A stretch of 64,000 nt of DNA from Flavobacteriales bacterium (GTDB lineage Bacteria; Bacteroidota; Bacteroidia; Flavobacteriales_F; PHOS-HE28): the NCBI GenBank assembly GCA_016716605.1, contig JADJWA010000001.1, positions 496,001 to 560,000 of the forward strand, read 5' to 3'. Below, in pieces: positions 26,599-34,057 of this stretch; the first letter of the stretch is position 1, and every line of letters starts with the position of its first letter. A program made the position numbers and the translations under genes. Below the pieces are notes generated by a model, which saw only the letters and a list, made by a program, of their open reading frames with translations, ran no database searches and was not told where the DNA came from.

Positions 26599-27281
26599 GG
26601 GGTGATCGGTGTCCAGTCGTAGGTGGTGAAGCGGATACGCGGCCGTGCCGCTGAAGGTATCGTGCCAAAGCGCCGAAGCAGCGCGAGCATGCCAGCGCTG
26701 CCTCCGAAATCGGCTCGGTACCAGTGCAGCAGCGGCGGGACTTCCACGGTGTTCGTGCCAGGGTCGAACCGTGCGCCCGTCTCCAGATAGGCGGCCGTGG
26801 CCCGTTCAAGCTGTTCCTCCAAGCGCTCGCCGGTGCAGAAGGCGATAGGCGGACAACTGGCAGCCCCGCAATTCAGCGCGAAGTGGATGCGCGGATCCAA
26901 TGGCAGGCGGAAGCGCTTCACGAAGCGCGAGGCGAACGGATCGCGCAAATAGCCGAAGCTCCACCACGACCGACCTCCGCGCAAGACGCCGTGCTCGATG
27001 TCGTTGAGCGAGAGCGTGTATCCGGCGATGTGGATCATACGACGGGTGTAATGCTTGGCACGGGCCATGCGCGAACGCAAATCCACGGGACCGCCGCGCA
27101 GGGCGATGAGCGCGAAGGCGTTGTAGAGATTGATCCAAAAAGCTCGGGCACGTGACTCTGAACGCAGCGTGGAGGCGAGCTCTCCCTCATTCACGCTGGC
27201 CAGGAGCGCGAGCGGGCTTGAAGCGTCCGAGCCGTTGCGAGCCGCGAGGAGCAGGTTCTCATCCACTGATCCGATCGTCAT
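26595..27281 (-). CDS. DUF547 protein, second copy
   Basis: 228 aa from the ATG at 27281. A GTG at 27380 would overlap the upstream gene by 4 bases and add 33 residues without a recognisable signal; it cannot be excluded. The domain has the same landmarks as its neighbour: ARAFWINLYNAFALIAL, LSLNDIEHGVLRGG, IHFALNCGAASCPPIAF, and PPLLHWYRADF. It keeps the extra DIEHGVLRGG segment usual in this family. It is diverged from the downstream copy, so the tandem is an old duplication. Sits between the glycosyltransferase and the other DUF547 gene. Confidence 0.83.
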   Translation of the reverse strand: MTIGSVDENLLLAARNGSDASSPLALLASVNEGELASTLRSESRARAFWINLYNAFALIALRGGPVDLRSRMARAKHYTRRMIHIAGYTLSLNDIEHGVLRGGRSWWSFGYLRDPFASRFVKRFRLPLDPRIHFALNCGAASCPPIAFCTGERLEEQLERATAAYLETGARFDPGTNTVEVPPLLHWYRADFGGSAGMLALLRRFGTIPSAARPRIRFTTYDWTPITP

Positions 27282-27376
27282 CGCCGGAGAGGTCGCTGAC
27301 GGGGTGATCCCCTTACATGTGATGCACCATCGAACTGAGCCCAAACCAATGAGCAGCGATCCTGTGCCGCGCGCCT

Positions 27377-27970
27377 TCACGGGAGCCGCACTTGGCCAAG
27401 GTCATCGGCCGTATCCACGTCGCGGAGCACAGGCAGCAGATGATAGCTGCGTCCGTGCAGCACCAGGTCGCTGGCGGTATGCGCGAACACCGTAGGACCG
27501 CTCCATTGCTTCTCGGCGAAGAGCGCATCGAGCGGAGCATTCAGGCCCAAGAGGTAGTAGCCGCCATCGGCCGACGGCCCCAACACCGCATCGTACGCGC
27601 CCAGGGCGGCGAAGGCATCATCCAACAGTTGCGTGCGCACGCCGGGCAGATCACTCCCAATGATGATGATGGGTGCATGCCCTTCGGCGAATCCTTGTCC
27701 GAAGGCATGCCGCATGCGCGCGCCGAGGTCACCCCTGCATTGCGCCCTTGCTTCAAATCCAAAAGGCGCAGCAAGGTCGTCACCGATCAAGGCCTGCGAG
27801 TACCAGGCCTGCCTGCGCGCTTCCACCTTCGATGCTTCGCGCAGCGTGTGCGTGAGAAGGCGCTCGTAGATGCGCAACGCTCCAACATCACCCAGGCTCG
27901 CTGCCAACCGCGTCTTCACCTTGCCCAGGACGGGCTCGCGCAGGAAGAGGATCAGCAAGGGCTTGCTCAT
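27377..27970 (-). CDS. Arsenosugar-type glycosyltransferase (DUF2064/TIGR04282 family)
   Basis: 197 aa, GT-A-like fold of the CofC/DUF2064 kind. Motifs are LFLREPVLGKVKTRLA (8-23), IIIIGSDLPGV (about 100) and VLGPSADGGYYLLGLN (about 133), which together form the nucleotide-sugar pocket. This family regularly accompanies ArsS and is named for arsenosugar biosynthesis. Here its start overlaps the arsS stop by 4 bases. The donor and acceptor are not known; an arsenosugar precursor is the natural guess from the context. Confidence 0.88.
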   Translation of the reverse strand: MSKPLLILFLREPVLGKVKTRLAASLGDVGALRIYERLLTHTLREASKVEARRQAWYSQALIGDDLAAPFGFEARAQCRGDLGARMRHAFGQGFAEGHAPIIIIGSDLPGVRTQLLDDAFAALGAYDAVLGPSADGGYYLLGLNAPLDALFAEKQWSGPTVFAHTASDLVLHGRSYHLLPVLRDVDTADDLGQVRLP

Positions 27971-29007
27971 GCCGTGGCCCCTCCGCAGCTACTGCCCGCG
28001 CCTGCCGTGCAGCCGTAGCAATGCCTGCCGGTGACGATCGCCCGGCCCACCACGCTCGCATCGGACAGGTCGCGGATATGCCGGGGCATGCCTGCGCTCA
28101 AAGGCAGCTCCAGCATCTGGTTGAAGTCGCAATCATAGAGACCGCCATCGTAGCCCACGCTGATCATGCTGCGGCACATCACGCCCATGGTGGCAGCGGG
28201 ATTGAAGGCGCTGATCAAGCGCTCCATATAGGCTGTGTACCTCTCCGTGCGCACCAGGTAATCGAGGTAGCGGCTGATGGGCATATTGGCGATGGCGAAG
28301 AGGCTGTTGAACACGATGCCGTGCCGGTCGCGCAGCTCCTTCTTGAACTGGCGCTCCAGTTCCTCCTGCGGCCCTGGGAGCAAGGTGCCCCCCGGATTGT
28401 AAACGAGGTTCAGCGTGAGGCCGCTGCCATCGGCGCCATAGCCCACTGCGTTCAGCATCCTCAAGGCTTCGATGCTCTTGGCGAAGACGCCCTCGCCGCG
28501 CTGACTGTCGGTGCGGTTCGCGGTGTAGAAGGGCAAGGAGCTCACCACTTCAACCCGGTGCATCCGGAAGAACTCAGGCAGGCCGTGGTACTTCTTGTTG
28601 GCGAGGATGATCGTGAGGTTGCAGCGCACCATCACATGCGCGCTGCGCGCCCGCAGCTCCTCCACGAACCATCTGAACTCCGGGTGCATCTCAGGTGCGC
28701 CGCCGGTGAGGTCCACCGTGCGCACGCCATGCGCCTCCACCGCTCGAAGGCAATGCTCCATGGTGGCGCGGTCCATCCTCTCCTTGCGGTCGGGACCGGC
28801 ATCCACATGGCAGTGGGTGCAGGTCTGGTTGCACATCTTGCCGATGTTCACCTGCAGCGTATCGAAGCTCGCGGACTTCAACCTCCCCAGACCAGCCTGC
28901 TTCAATCGCCCGTCAAAGAGCGGTCCAGGGCCAGCAGGGTCCTCCAGCAATTCCACTTGTCGCGCAGCGGCGCTGAGCGGATGGTGCTGCGCGTTCAGCG
29001 ACTTCAT
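27967..29007 (-). CDS. arsS: Arsenosugar biosynthesis radical SAM protein ArsS
   Basis: 346 aa. The radical SAM cluster motif is CNQTCTHC with Cys59, Cys63 and Cys66, followed by TGGAPEM, the SAM-binding GGE-like motif. The C-terminal half holds LNLVYNPGGTLLPG, CRSMISVGYDGGLYDCDFNQML and the closing HCYGCTAGAGSSCGG, a Cys-rich tail typical of this subfamily. ArsS is known to couple dimethylarsenite-type arsenic to the 5'-deoxyadenosyl group on the way to arsenosugars. No ArsM methyltransferase is found in this window, so the methylated substrate must come from elsewhere in the genome or from outside. Confidence 0.92.
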   Translation of the reverse strand: MKSLNAQHHPLSAAARQVELLEDPAGPGPLFDGRLKQAGLGRLKSASFDTLQVNIGKMCNQTCTHCHVDAGPDRKERMDRATMEHCLRAVEAHGVRTVDLTGGAPEMHPEFRWFVEELRARSAHVMVRCNLTIILANKKYHGLPEFFRMHRVEVVSSLPFYTANRTDSQRGEGVFAKSIEALRMLNAVGYGADGSGLTLNLVYNPGGTLLPGPQEELERQFKKELRDRHGIVFNSLFAIANMPISRYLDYLVRTERYTAYMERLISAFNPAATMGVMCRSMISVGYDGGLYDCDFNQMLELPLSAGMPRHIRDLSDASVVGRAIVTGRHCYGCTAGAGSSCGGATA

Positions 29008-29342
29008 CCTCCGGTGAGTTCCTTCACCTTGTTCATCATCTGCACGCCATGCACCAGGCTGCTGCCGGAACGGATCGCGGCGGCCACGTGCACCGCTTCC
29101 ATCATCTGCTCCTCGCTGCAGCCCTTCTCCAGCGTATCAGCGGTGTAGGCATCGATGCAGTACGGGCATTGCACCGTGTGCGCCACGGCCAGTGCGATCA
29201 AGGCCTTCTCTCGCGCAGTGAGCGCTCCTTCCTTGAAGACTTCGCCATAGTAGCTGAAGAACTTGTCGCCAAGCTCCTTCTGGAACTCGGTGATCTGGCC
29301 GAACTTCTTGAGGTCGGCGGGCTTGTAATAGGTCTCGTCCAT
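29004..29342 (-). CDS. Arsenosugar-associated peroxidase-like protein (AhpD/CMD fold)
   Basis: 112 aa, carboxymuconolactone decarboxylase/AhpD-type helical protein. The redox motif is HTVQCPYCIDAYT with His55, Cys59 and Cys62 (CxxC plus His). The N-terminus FGQITEFQKELGDKFFSYY and the closing GSSLVHGVQMMN are those of the small proteins found next to ArsS. A thiol-dependent redox role on arsenic intermediates is plausible but unproven. Its stop overlaps the arsS start by 4 bases. Confidence 0.88.
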   Translation of the reverse strand: MDETYYKPADLKKFGQITEFQKELGDKFFSYYGEVFKEGALTAREKALIALAVAHTVQCPYCIDAYTADTLEKGCSEEQMMEAVHVAAAIRSGSSLVHGVQMMNKVKELTGG

Positions 29343-29443
29343 TCTCTCGCAGCGATTGGTTCGTTCAATGTTACCTGCCGATCAGGGGGTCCGGTCCGTT
29401 GTGCTTCGTGCCGCGGTCGCTGATCATTGCCTACCCTGACGCT

Positions 29444-29953
29444 TCAATACACCTTCTCTCCCTTCCGCAGCCAGCGGCCCCAGTCCTTGTCGTAGGCATG
29501 CACGCGCGGCGTGGGGCCCTTCGCATCCTCCACCGCGAGCCCCGTGTTCACCCATTCGAATATGCCGCCGTAGAGATTGCGCACGTTGGTGTATCCGGCC
29601 TTGCGCAAGCGACCCGTGATCTTTCCGCTGCGGTAGCCCACGCTGCAATACACCACGATGGTGGCGGACTTCGGGATGCCCTTCACACGAGACAGCTCGA
29701 AATCATCGTAGCCCACCCAACGCGCGCCAGGCAGATGGCTCACGTCGAACTCCGGTCGCTCACGGGCATCGAGGAATACGGTTTCGCCAAGGGTTGCGCA
29801 TTGTGCCACGGTGAGCGCAGGCGTGTCCTCGTCGAGCAGGCCCTTGAGTCGCTCGGCATAGGCAGGGTCGCTCACGCGTTGGGCCGATGCGAAGGCCGTG
29901 CTCCACGCGAGGACGCAAAGAATGACCGACCGATGGACCTGCAGTATCCTCAT
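29444..29953 (-). CDS. Exported rhodanese-like protein
   Basis: 169 aa with a signal peptide (VILCVLAWSTAFASAQ), so periplasmic. The rhodanese domain has FLDARERPEFDVSHLPGA and the active-site loop VVYCSVGYRSG with Cys103, followed by VRNLYGGIFEWVN. Rhodaneses transfer sulfane sulfur; here a role in arsenic-sulfur chemistry is only suggested by the neighbours. It starts in a 4-base overlap with the anti-sigma-like gene and is followed by a 101-base gap before the peroxidase-like gene, the widest gap in this operon together with the one before the DUF547 genes. Confidence 0.87.
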   Translation of the reverse strand: MRILQVHRSVILCVLAWSTAFASAQRVSDPAYAERLKGLLDEDTPALTVAQCATLGETVFLDARERPEFDVSHLPGARWVGYDDFELSRVKGIPKSATIVVYCSVGYRSGKITGRLRKAGYTNVRNLYGGIFEWVNTGLAVEDAKGPTPRVHAYDKDWGRWLRKGEKVY

Positions 29954-30213
29954 GGCTTATCGGAGGCGGGCAGCGCCTCGATGATCCGATCCTCCAATCG
30001 TGCGGTATCCGGTCCTTGGTTGGACCCGCCCCTTTGCTCCATCAACTGATCAATGGCCTCGCTCTGCTTGGCGAAGAGCGCGCATGCCGCGCACGCGGCC
30101 TTATGGACCACCAGTTGGAAACGGCTGTGAATGGGCAAGGGCGACACCGTAGCCCGCTCCATGAGTTCGGTGGCCTTCCGGCAGGAGAGGAAAAGGGAGT
30201 GGAAGAGGCTCAT
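29950..30213 (-). CDS. Small zinc-type anti-sigma factor candidate
   Basis: 87 aa, no membrane span. It has HKAACAAC, an HxxxCxxC motif (His37, Cys41, Cys44) like that of zinc-binding anti-sigma (ZAS) proteins, and N-terminal hydrophobic-basic SLFLSCRKATELMERA. It lies 3 bases after the sigma factor gene, the usual position for its inhibitor. As it has no membrane part, it would sense something inside the cell; arsenic or oxidative attack on the thiols is a reasonable guess. Too short and divergent to prove by eye. Confidence 0.72.
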   Translation of the reverse strand: MSLFHSLFLSCRKATELMERATVSPLPIHSRFQLVVHKAACAACALFAKQSEAIDQLMEQRGGSNQGPDTARLEDRIIEALPASDKP

Positions 30214-30216
30214 GGT

Positions 30217-30816
30217 TCAGTTCTCCGAGGCACCGAGCAAGCCTTCAATGCAGCCACGCAACCGCAGTTTCGCGCGATGGATCTGCTGCCAGTAGTTGGT
30301 GTCGCTGATCCCGAGCGCCGCACAGATCTCTTTCGCGTCGCGATCCAACAGGAACTTCATTTCCACGGCGCTACGCCAATGCGGGGGCAGGCTGTCCAGG
30401 CAGGCACGCAGGGCGCGATCCAGGCGCTCATTGCGCTGATCCTCGGCGGAAATGAGGAAGTCCTCCGCCTCATGGGGCCGATGGGTCCAGTTGCCTTGCA
30501 GATCGCAGATGCCCATGAGCCGCTCGTCGTCGGCATCGGCCGCGCCTGACAGGTGCCTGGCCTCACGGTATTGCTTGCGGTAATGGTCTGCGAGCTTGTG
30601 CTTCAGGATGGCGAAGAGCCAGGTGCGGTGGCTGCTCTCGTTGGCGTAGCGCCCGATGGCGTCCCATGCCGCAATGAAGGTCAGCTGAACCAGGTCATCC
30701 GCCACATCGGGATCCTTTACGCGGGCCCTGGCGAAGCGCGCGAGCTCGCTGGTGTGCTTCTTCACCAATTGCTCCAGCAGCTTGCGGTACGTCCCTTCTT
30801 CCGTGCGCGTGGCCAT
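30217..30816 (-). CDS. ECF-type RNA polymerase sigma factor
   Basis: 199 aa. Region 2 is at about 12-85 (DVADDLVQLTFIAAWDAI, HRTWLFAILKHKLADHYRK) and region 4 at about 130-190 (LPPHWRSAVEMKFLLDRDAKEICAALGISDTNYWQQIHRAKLRLR). There is no region 3, as in ECF factors. It sits in the middle of the minus-strand arsenosugar run with its candidate anti-sigma factor directly after it. It probably directs transcription of this operon and others, but no cognate promoter could be picked out by eye. Confidence 0.92.
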   Translation of the reverse strand: MATRTEEGTYRKLLEQLVKKHTSELARFARARVKDPDVADDLVQLTFIAAWDAIGRYANESSHRTWLFAILKHKLADHYRKQYREARHLSGAADADDERLMGICDLQGNWTHRPHEAEDFLISAEDQRNERLDRALRACLDSLPPHWRSAVEMKFLLDRDAKEICAALGISDTNYWQQIHRAKLRLRGCIEGLLGASEN

Positions 30817-30858
30817 CCGCCGCTAATATGCGGCATCGCCATGCGCTCCCCGAACGCA

Positions 30859-31089
30859 TCACGATGCGGTACGCGGTTTCCTGAGCCGCAGGACCGCCAA
30901 CCGCAGCAGGAGGGACAAGGGCGAAGCATGCCAGACCAGATCGAGCCAATCCATGGCCTGCATGCCCACTGCACCACCGCCCACCCAGCGGATCTTGCCC
31001 ACCAGATGCGGCTCAGGCACGAAGGGCGCACCGCCGATCAGCACCGCGGCCACCAGCAGCAGCTTCCAGTCGTTGATCCATCGGCTCAT
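30859..31089 (-). CDS. Small membrane protein with two hydrophobic segments
   Basis: 76 aa. The segments are LLLVAAVLIGGAPFVP (10-25) and SPLSLLLRLAVLRL (about 56-69), with EPHLVGKIRWVGGGAVGMQAMDW-type loop between them (split here for length: EPHLVGKIRW, then MQAMDWLDLVWH). Short proteins of this kind, with a conserved APFxPEPHL motif, occur in Bacteroidota and are sometimes mislabelled as RND transporters. Its start overlaps the sterol-desaturase-like stop by 4 bases, so the two are probably made together. Function unknown. Confidence 0.72.
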   Translation of the reverse strand: MSRWINDWKLLLVAAVLIGGAPFVPEPHLVGKIRWVGGGAVGMQAMDWLDLVWHASPLSLLLRLAVLRLRKPRTAS

Positions 31090-31952
31090 CGGCGGAGGTG
31101 CGTCACTTGGCCGATGAAGTCCTTCGGGAACCGCTCTTCGTCAGGAAAGCCGAGCTCGATGTCGCGGCCATCCCTCGGGATCACGGCCGTGCCAAACAGA
31201 TAGTCCCACAAGCTCAGGCTGATGCCGAAGTTGATGCCGTGCGGACGACCGGCGGGAAGCTCCTTCACATGGTGCCAGATGTGCATGGCCGGGTTGTTCA
31301 GCACATACTTCAGCGGGCCATAAGTGAGCGGGATGTTGCTATGGTTGAGGTGCCCGATCGCCGTGGCGATGATGTGCATGATGAAGAAGTCGTCGAGCCC
31401 GAACCCGATCATGGCCAGCGGGATGTACTGCGCGGTCTTGTAGATCACGTTCTCCATCCAGTGGAAGCGCAGGTGCGCTGCGAAGCCCATCTCCTTCACG
31501 CTGTGGTGAACCTTGTGCCATTCCCACATCCAGGGCACTCGGTGCAGCATGCGATGCACGTTCCAATGCACGAAGTCGGCCACCACGAAGGCCGTGAGCA
31601 ATTGGAGCCAGGCAGGCCACGACGCGATGCTCACCGCGACGAGGTTGCTGATGCCGAAGAGCCCGAGGAACCGGCTGAACAGGTCCACGCCCACGTTGCC
31701 GATGGCGTTGAAGCCGATGAGCGAGAATAGGAAGTAGTTGAAGAACATGTAGAAGCCATCGAGCCAGAAGTCCTGCCGGATGCGCGCCTGCTCTTTGCGC
31801 CAAGGGAACACGGTCTCCGCCAGCCAAGCGAACAGCGAGAGACCTATGAGCCACCAGAAGTAGTTGTGCCACGAGGGATGGAGCACCTCATGGACGAGGT
31901 AATTCCAATAGTCGCGGTAAGAGGTTGTGACGAGGTCGAGGTAGTGCTGCAC
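31086..31952 (-). CDS. Sterol desaturase / fatty acid hydroxylase superfamily protein
   Basis: 288 aa, four or five membrane spans. The histidine clusters that hold the di-iron centre are HWNVHRMLH (129-137), WHKVHHS (145-151), HLNHSN and MHIWHHV. The family hydroxylates or desaturates lipid chains, cleaves ether lipids, or works on sterols. It is the first gene of the eleven-gene minus-strand run that includes arsS, so a lipid link to arsenosugar products is conceivable but unproven. The upstream region (31953-32014) should hold the operon promoter; no clear match to the Bacteroidota -7 TAnnTTTG motif was seen. Confidence 0.88.
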   Translation of the reverse strand: MQHYLDLVTTSYRDYWNYLVHEVLHPSWHNYFWWLIGLSLFAWLAETVFPWRKEQARIRQDFWLDGFYMFFNYFLFSLIGFNAIGNVGVDLFSRFLGLFGISNLVAVSIASWPAWLQLLTAFVVADFVHWNVHRMLHRVPWMWEWHKVHHSVKEMGFAAHLRFHWMENVIYKTAQYIPLAMIGFGLDDFFIMHIIATAIGHLNHSNIPLTYGPLKYVLNNPAMHIWHHVKELPAGRPHGINFGISLSLWDYLFGTAVIPRDGRDIELGFPDEERFPKDFIGQVTHLRR

Positions 31953-32014
31953 AGCGAGCGCGAACGTACTGCCAGCCGGGCCAGGATTCCGTGAGAGAGA
32001 TCACGGATGAACTA

Positions 32015-32176
32015 GAGCGCATCTCAAGAATGCCCTTCGGTCTCCGCGAGGGCCTTTCGCGCCCATGCGTCGTTGTCGAAGCCCTCACAGAGTACCCGAC
32101 TATGCTCGGGTTCGACGCCTCGCCTGAACGCGAAATCCCGCTCGCTCGCTACCAAAAGCAATTTTGAGATGCGCTC
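32015..32176. mobile_element. MITE-like element, 162 bp with 13-bp terminal inverted repeats
   Basis: Perfect terminal inverted repeats GAGCGCATCTCAA (32015-32027) and TTGAGATGCGCTC (32164-32176) are flanked on both sides by TA (32013-32014 and 32177-32178), as expected for a TA target duplication. TIRs starting GAG with TA duplication occur in parts of the IS5 superfamily; Tc1/IS630 elements also duplicate TA. There is no transposase. On the minus strand the interior is open from near one repeat to a TGA in the other (32025-32027). It fills most of the 250-base gap 31953-32204, which otherwise shows nothing recognisable. Confidence 0.65.
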
Positions 32177-32204
32177 TAGCCTCAGATGATGCGGATGAGC
32201 GCCT

Positions 32205-33044
32205 TCACTTCCTGAAGTGCACGATGAAGGACCCTGCCCCCAGCAAGCTCTGATCCACGTTCCGCCCTGCCAGGTTGTACGCCGCCTCCACCACCCAACC
32301 GTAGCGGTTGCCGAAGGGCTTGTAGTACTTCACCCCGGCTCTCAGGAAATCAACCCCCAGCTCCTTGAACGTAGCCGGTGCCTTGTCACCCGTGCCGCTG
32401 TAATCCTTGCCGCCCATTGCCTGTTGCGTTTGCAGGTACAGCTCGCCGTAGTAGGTGCCTGTCGCACGGCCAAGCCGCAAGGTGCCGATGTAGGCATCCG
32501 GAGTCGGGGGGCCAACGGCCATCTGCCCGCCCACCAGGCTCACGAAAGTGCCGCCATCGGTGCGGTATTGCAGCACACCCATGGGCACGATGCTGCTCGC
32601 TTGCTGACCGATCGCGCCCAAGCCCTCGGTGGGATATGCCGTCAACGGCATGCTGCCGCCCAGAGCCGCGCCGAAAGTGAAGGTGCCCTTGCCCATGCGC
32701 GCCTTCACCGGCAACCACTTCACGAAGAGCTGGCCATCCTGCAGCCCAGAAGTGCCATTGCTCAGGATGAACGGCAGGCTCAATTGCACATCGAGCTTGT
32801 CGGTGATGCCCCGCGCGGCGAAGAACGAGGCCGAGGCCCTATAACGCGACAAGCCAGCCGTGCCCTCAGCGAGGTAATAGTCCAGTCCCTGCTCGTATCC
32901 CAAGGAGAGCACAAGGTCCATGTTGCCCTTGCCCTTGTTGAAGCCATCGACCTGCGCGAAAGTGGGAGTGGTGATGAGCAGCGTGAATAAGGCGAGGGAT
33001 GCGCGGTAGGTAATTCGTGACATGGATGTTCGCGTATTCATCAT
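32205..33044 (-). CDS. Predicted outer-membrane beta-barrel protein
   Basis: 279 aa (272 if the ATG at 33023 is used). A signal peptide (SLALFTLLITTPTFAQ) is followed by alternating amphipathic strands rich in Gly and aromatic residues, such as NMDLVLSLGYEQGLDYYLA, LQDGQLFVKWLPVKARMG and TFTFGAALGGSMPL. The C-terminus ends AGSFIVHFRK. The pattern fits a porin-like or transport-related barrel (MetA-pathway-type), but I cannot name the family. Divergent from the next gene, 86 bases away. Confidence 0.7.
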   Translation of the reverse strand: MMNTRTSMSRITYRASLALFTLLITTPTFAQVDGFNKGKGNMDLVLSLGYEQGLDYYLAEGTAGLSRYRASASFFAARGITDKLDVQLSLPFILSNGTSGLQDGQLFVKWLPVKARMGKGTFTFGAALGGSMPLTAYPTEGLGAIGQQASSIVPMGVLQYRTDGGTFVSLVGGQMAVGPPTPDAYIGTLRLGRATGTYYGELYLQTQQAMGGKDYSGTGDKAPATFKELGVDFLRAGVKYYKPFGNRYGWVVEAAYNLAGRNVDQSLLGAGSFIVHFRK

Positions 33045-33130
33045 GGACGGATGCGGTGGCCGGTCGCTTGGATTGGCCCTTACTGACAGCGCGAAGGTCA
33101 GGCTTCGGGGCGCCGGCCGACCTTAGGGCC

Positions 33131-34057
33131 ATGAGAATGACGATGCTCTCCTCCAGCGGGATCGCGCTGATCATGCTGCTGCTCGCCACCTGCGGCGCGG
33201 GTTCGCAGGAAAATGAAGATCGAACCGGAGCGGTGCCTTCCGAGGAATTCAACGCCTTCTGGCACCAAGGCAAGGCCGAGGTCGCACGCTATTCATTGAA
33301 GCAGGCCCGCTACGGCGAGATGCGCGAAGGCCATGCCGTGCTCATCCAGGTCACTGAGGACTTTCTGGTGAACGAGCACGTGAAGCATGAAGGTGAAGGC
33401 GACGCACCCCGCACCAGCGTGCTGAAGACCAATCTGATCGAGCGCTACAGCACGGGCATCTACGACTACTCGCACATGACCAGTGTGTTCTCGCCCGTGG
33501 ATGGCAGCCCGGCGCTCAAGGTGAACAATAGCGTGCAGGACTGGTGCGGACAGGTATTCGCGCAGTTGAACCGGCGGAATAGCGCCTACGCTGGACGATC
33601 ATTCAGCTACTTCCAAACCGAAGGCGATCGCGAATTCCAAGTGGAAGATGCCTGGTTGGAGGACGCGCTGTTCAATCAGGTGCGCATCGATCCGAAGAAG
33701 CTGCCGACGGGCAAGGTCCGAGTGCTGCCCAGCCTGCGCTATCTGCGCTTGATGCATAAGCCCGCCGCACCGGTTGAAGCCACCGCGGAGTTGAAATCCG
33801 AAGGAGCCGTCAGCACCTACACCCTGAGCATGCCTTCGCTGAGCCGCACCCTATCAATCCGCTTCGCATCAGTGTTCCCGCATGCCATTGAGGGTTGGGC
33901 CGAGACCCGGCCCGACGGCTGGGGAGCGAGCGCAAGGACGCTCACCACGGAAGCCGTTCGCACGCATCACGTGATGGAGCCCTATTGGCAGCAGAACAGC
34001 CACGCCGACGATCCCATGCGGGAACGGCTAGGCCTGGCTAGGGCGCCGCTCCACTGA
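33131..34057 (+). CDS. Conserved Bacteroidota lipoprotein of unknown function
   Basis: 308 aa from the ATG at 33131; it has a lipobox (ALIMLLLATC). The mature protein has FNAFWHQGKAEVARYSLKQARYGE, HAVLIQVTEDFL, the stretch TGIYDYSHMTSVFSPVDG, DWCGQVFAQLN and SYFQTEGDREF. I recognise this as a family common in Bacteroidota that automatic pipelines sometimes call a Maf septum-formation inhibitor. It has none of the Maf nucleotide-pyrophosphatase motifs and is exported, so that name is wrong. Function unknown. Its stop touches the stop of the SpoIIE gene on the other strand. Confidence 0.75.
   Translation: MRMTMLSSSGIALIMLLLATCGAGSQENEDRTGAVPSEEFNAFWHQGKAEVARYSLKQARYGEMREGHAVLIQVTEDFLVNEHVKHEGEGDAPRTSVLKTNLIERYSTGIYDYSHMTSVFSPVDGSPALKVNNSVQDWCGQVFAQLNRRNSAYAGRSFSYFQTEGDREFQVEDAWLEDALFNQVRIDPKKLPTGKVRVLPSLRYLRLMHKPAAPVEATAELKSEGAVSTYTLSMPSLSRTLSIRFASVFPHAIEGWAETRPDGWGASARTLTTEAVRTHHVMEPYWQQNSHADDPMRERLGLARAPLH

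Noticed and set aside
32015..32176. Remnant of a transposase gene
   Set aside because: The open frame inside has no DDE or HUH motif and is too short; the symmetric ends fit a MITE better.
33131..34057. Maf septum-formation inhibitor
   Set aside because: Similar proteins often carry this label, but the sequence is an exported lipoprotein without Maf motifs.
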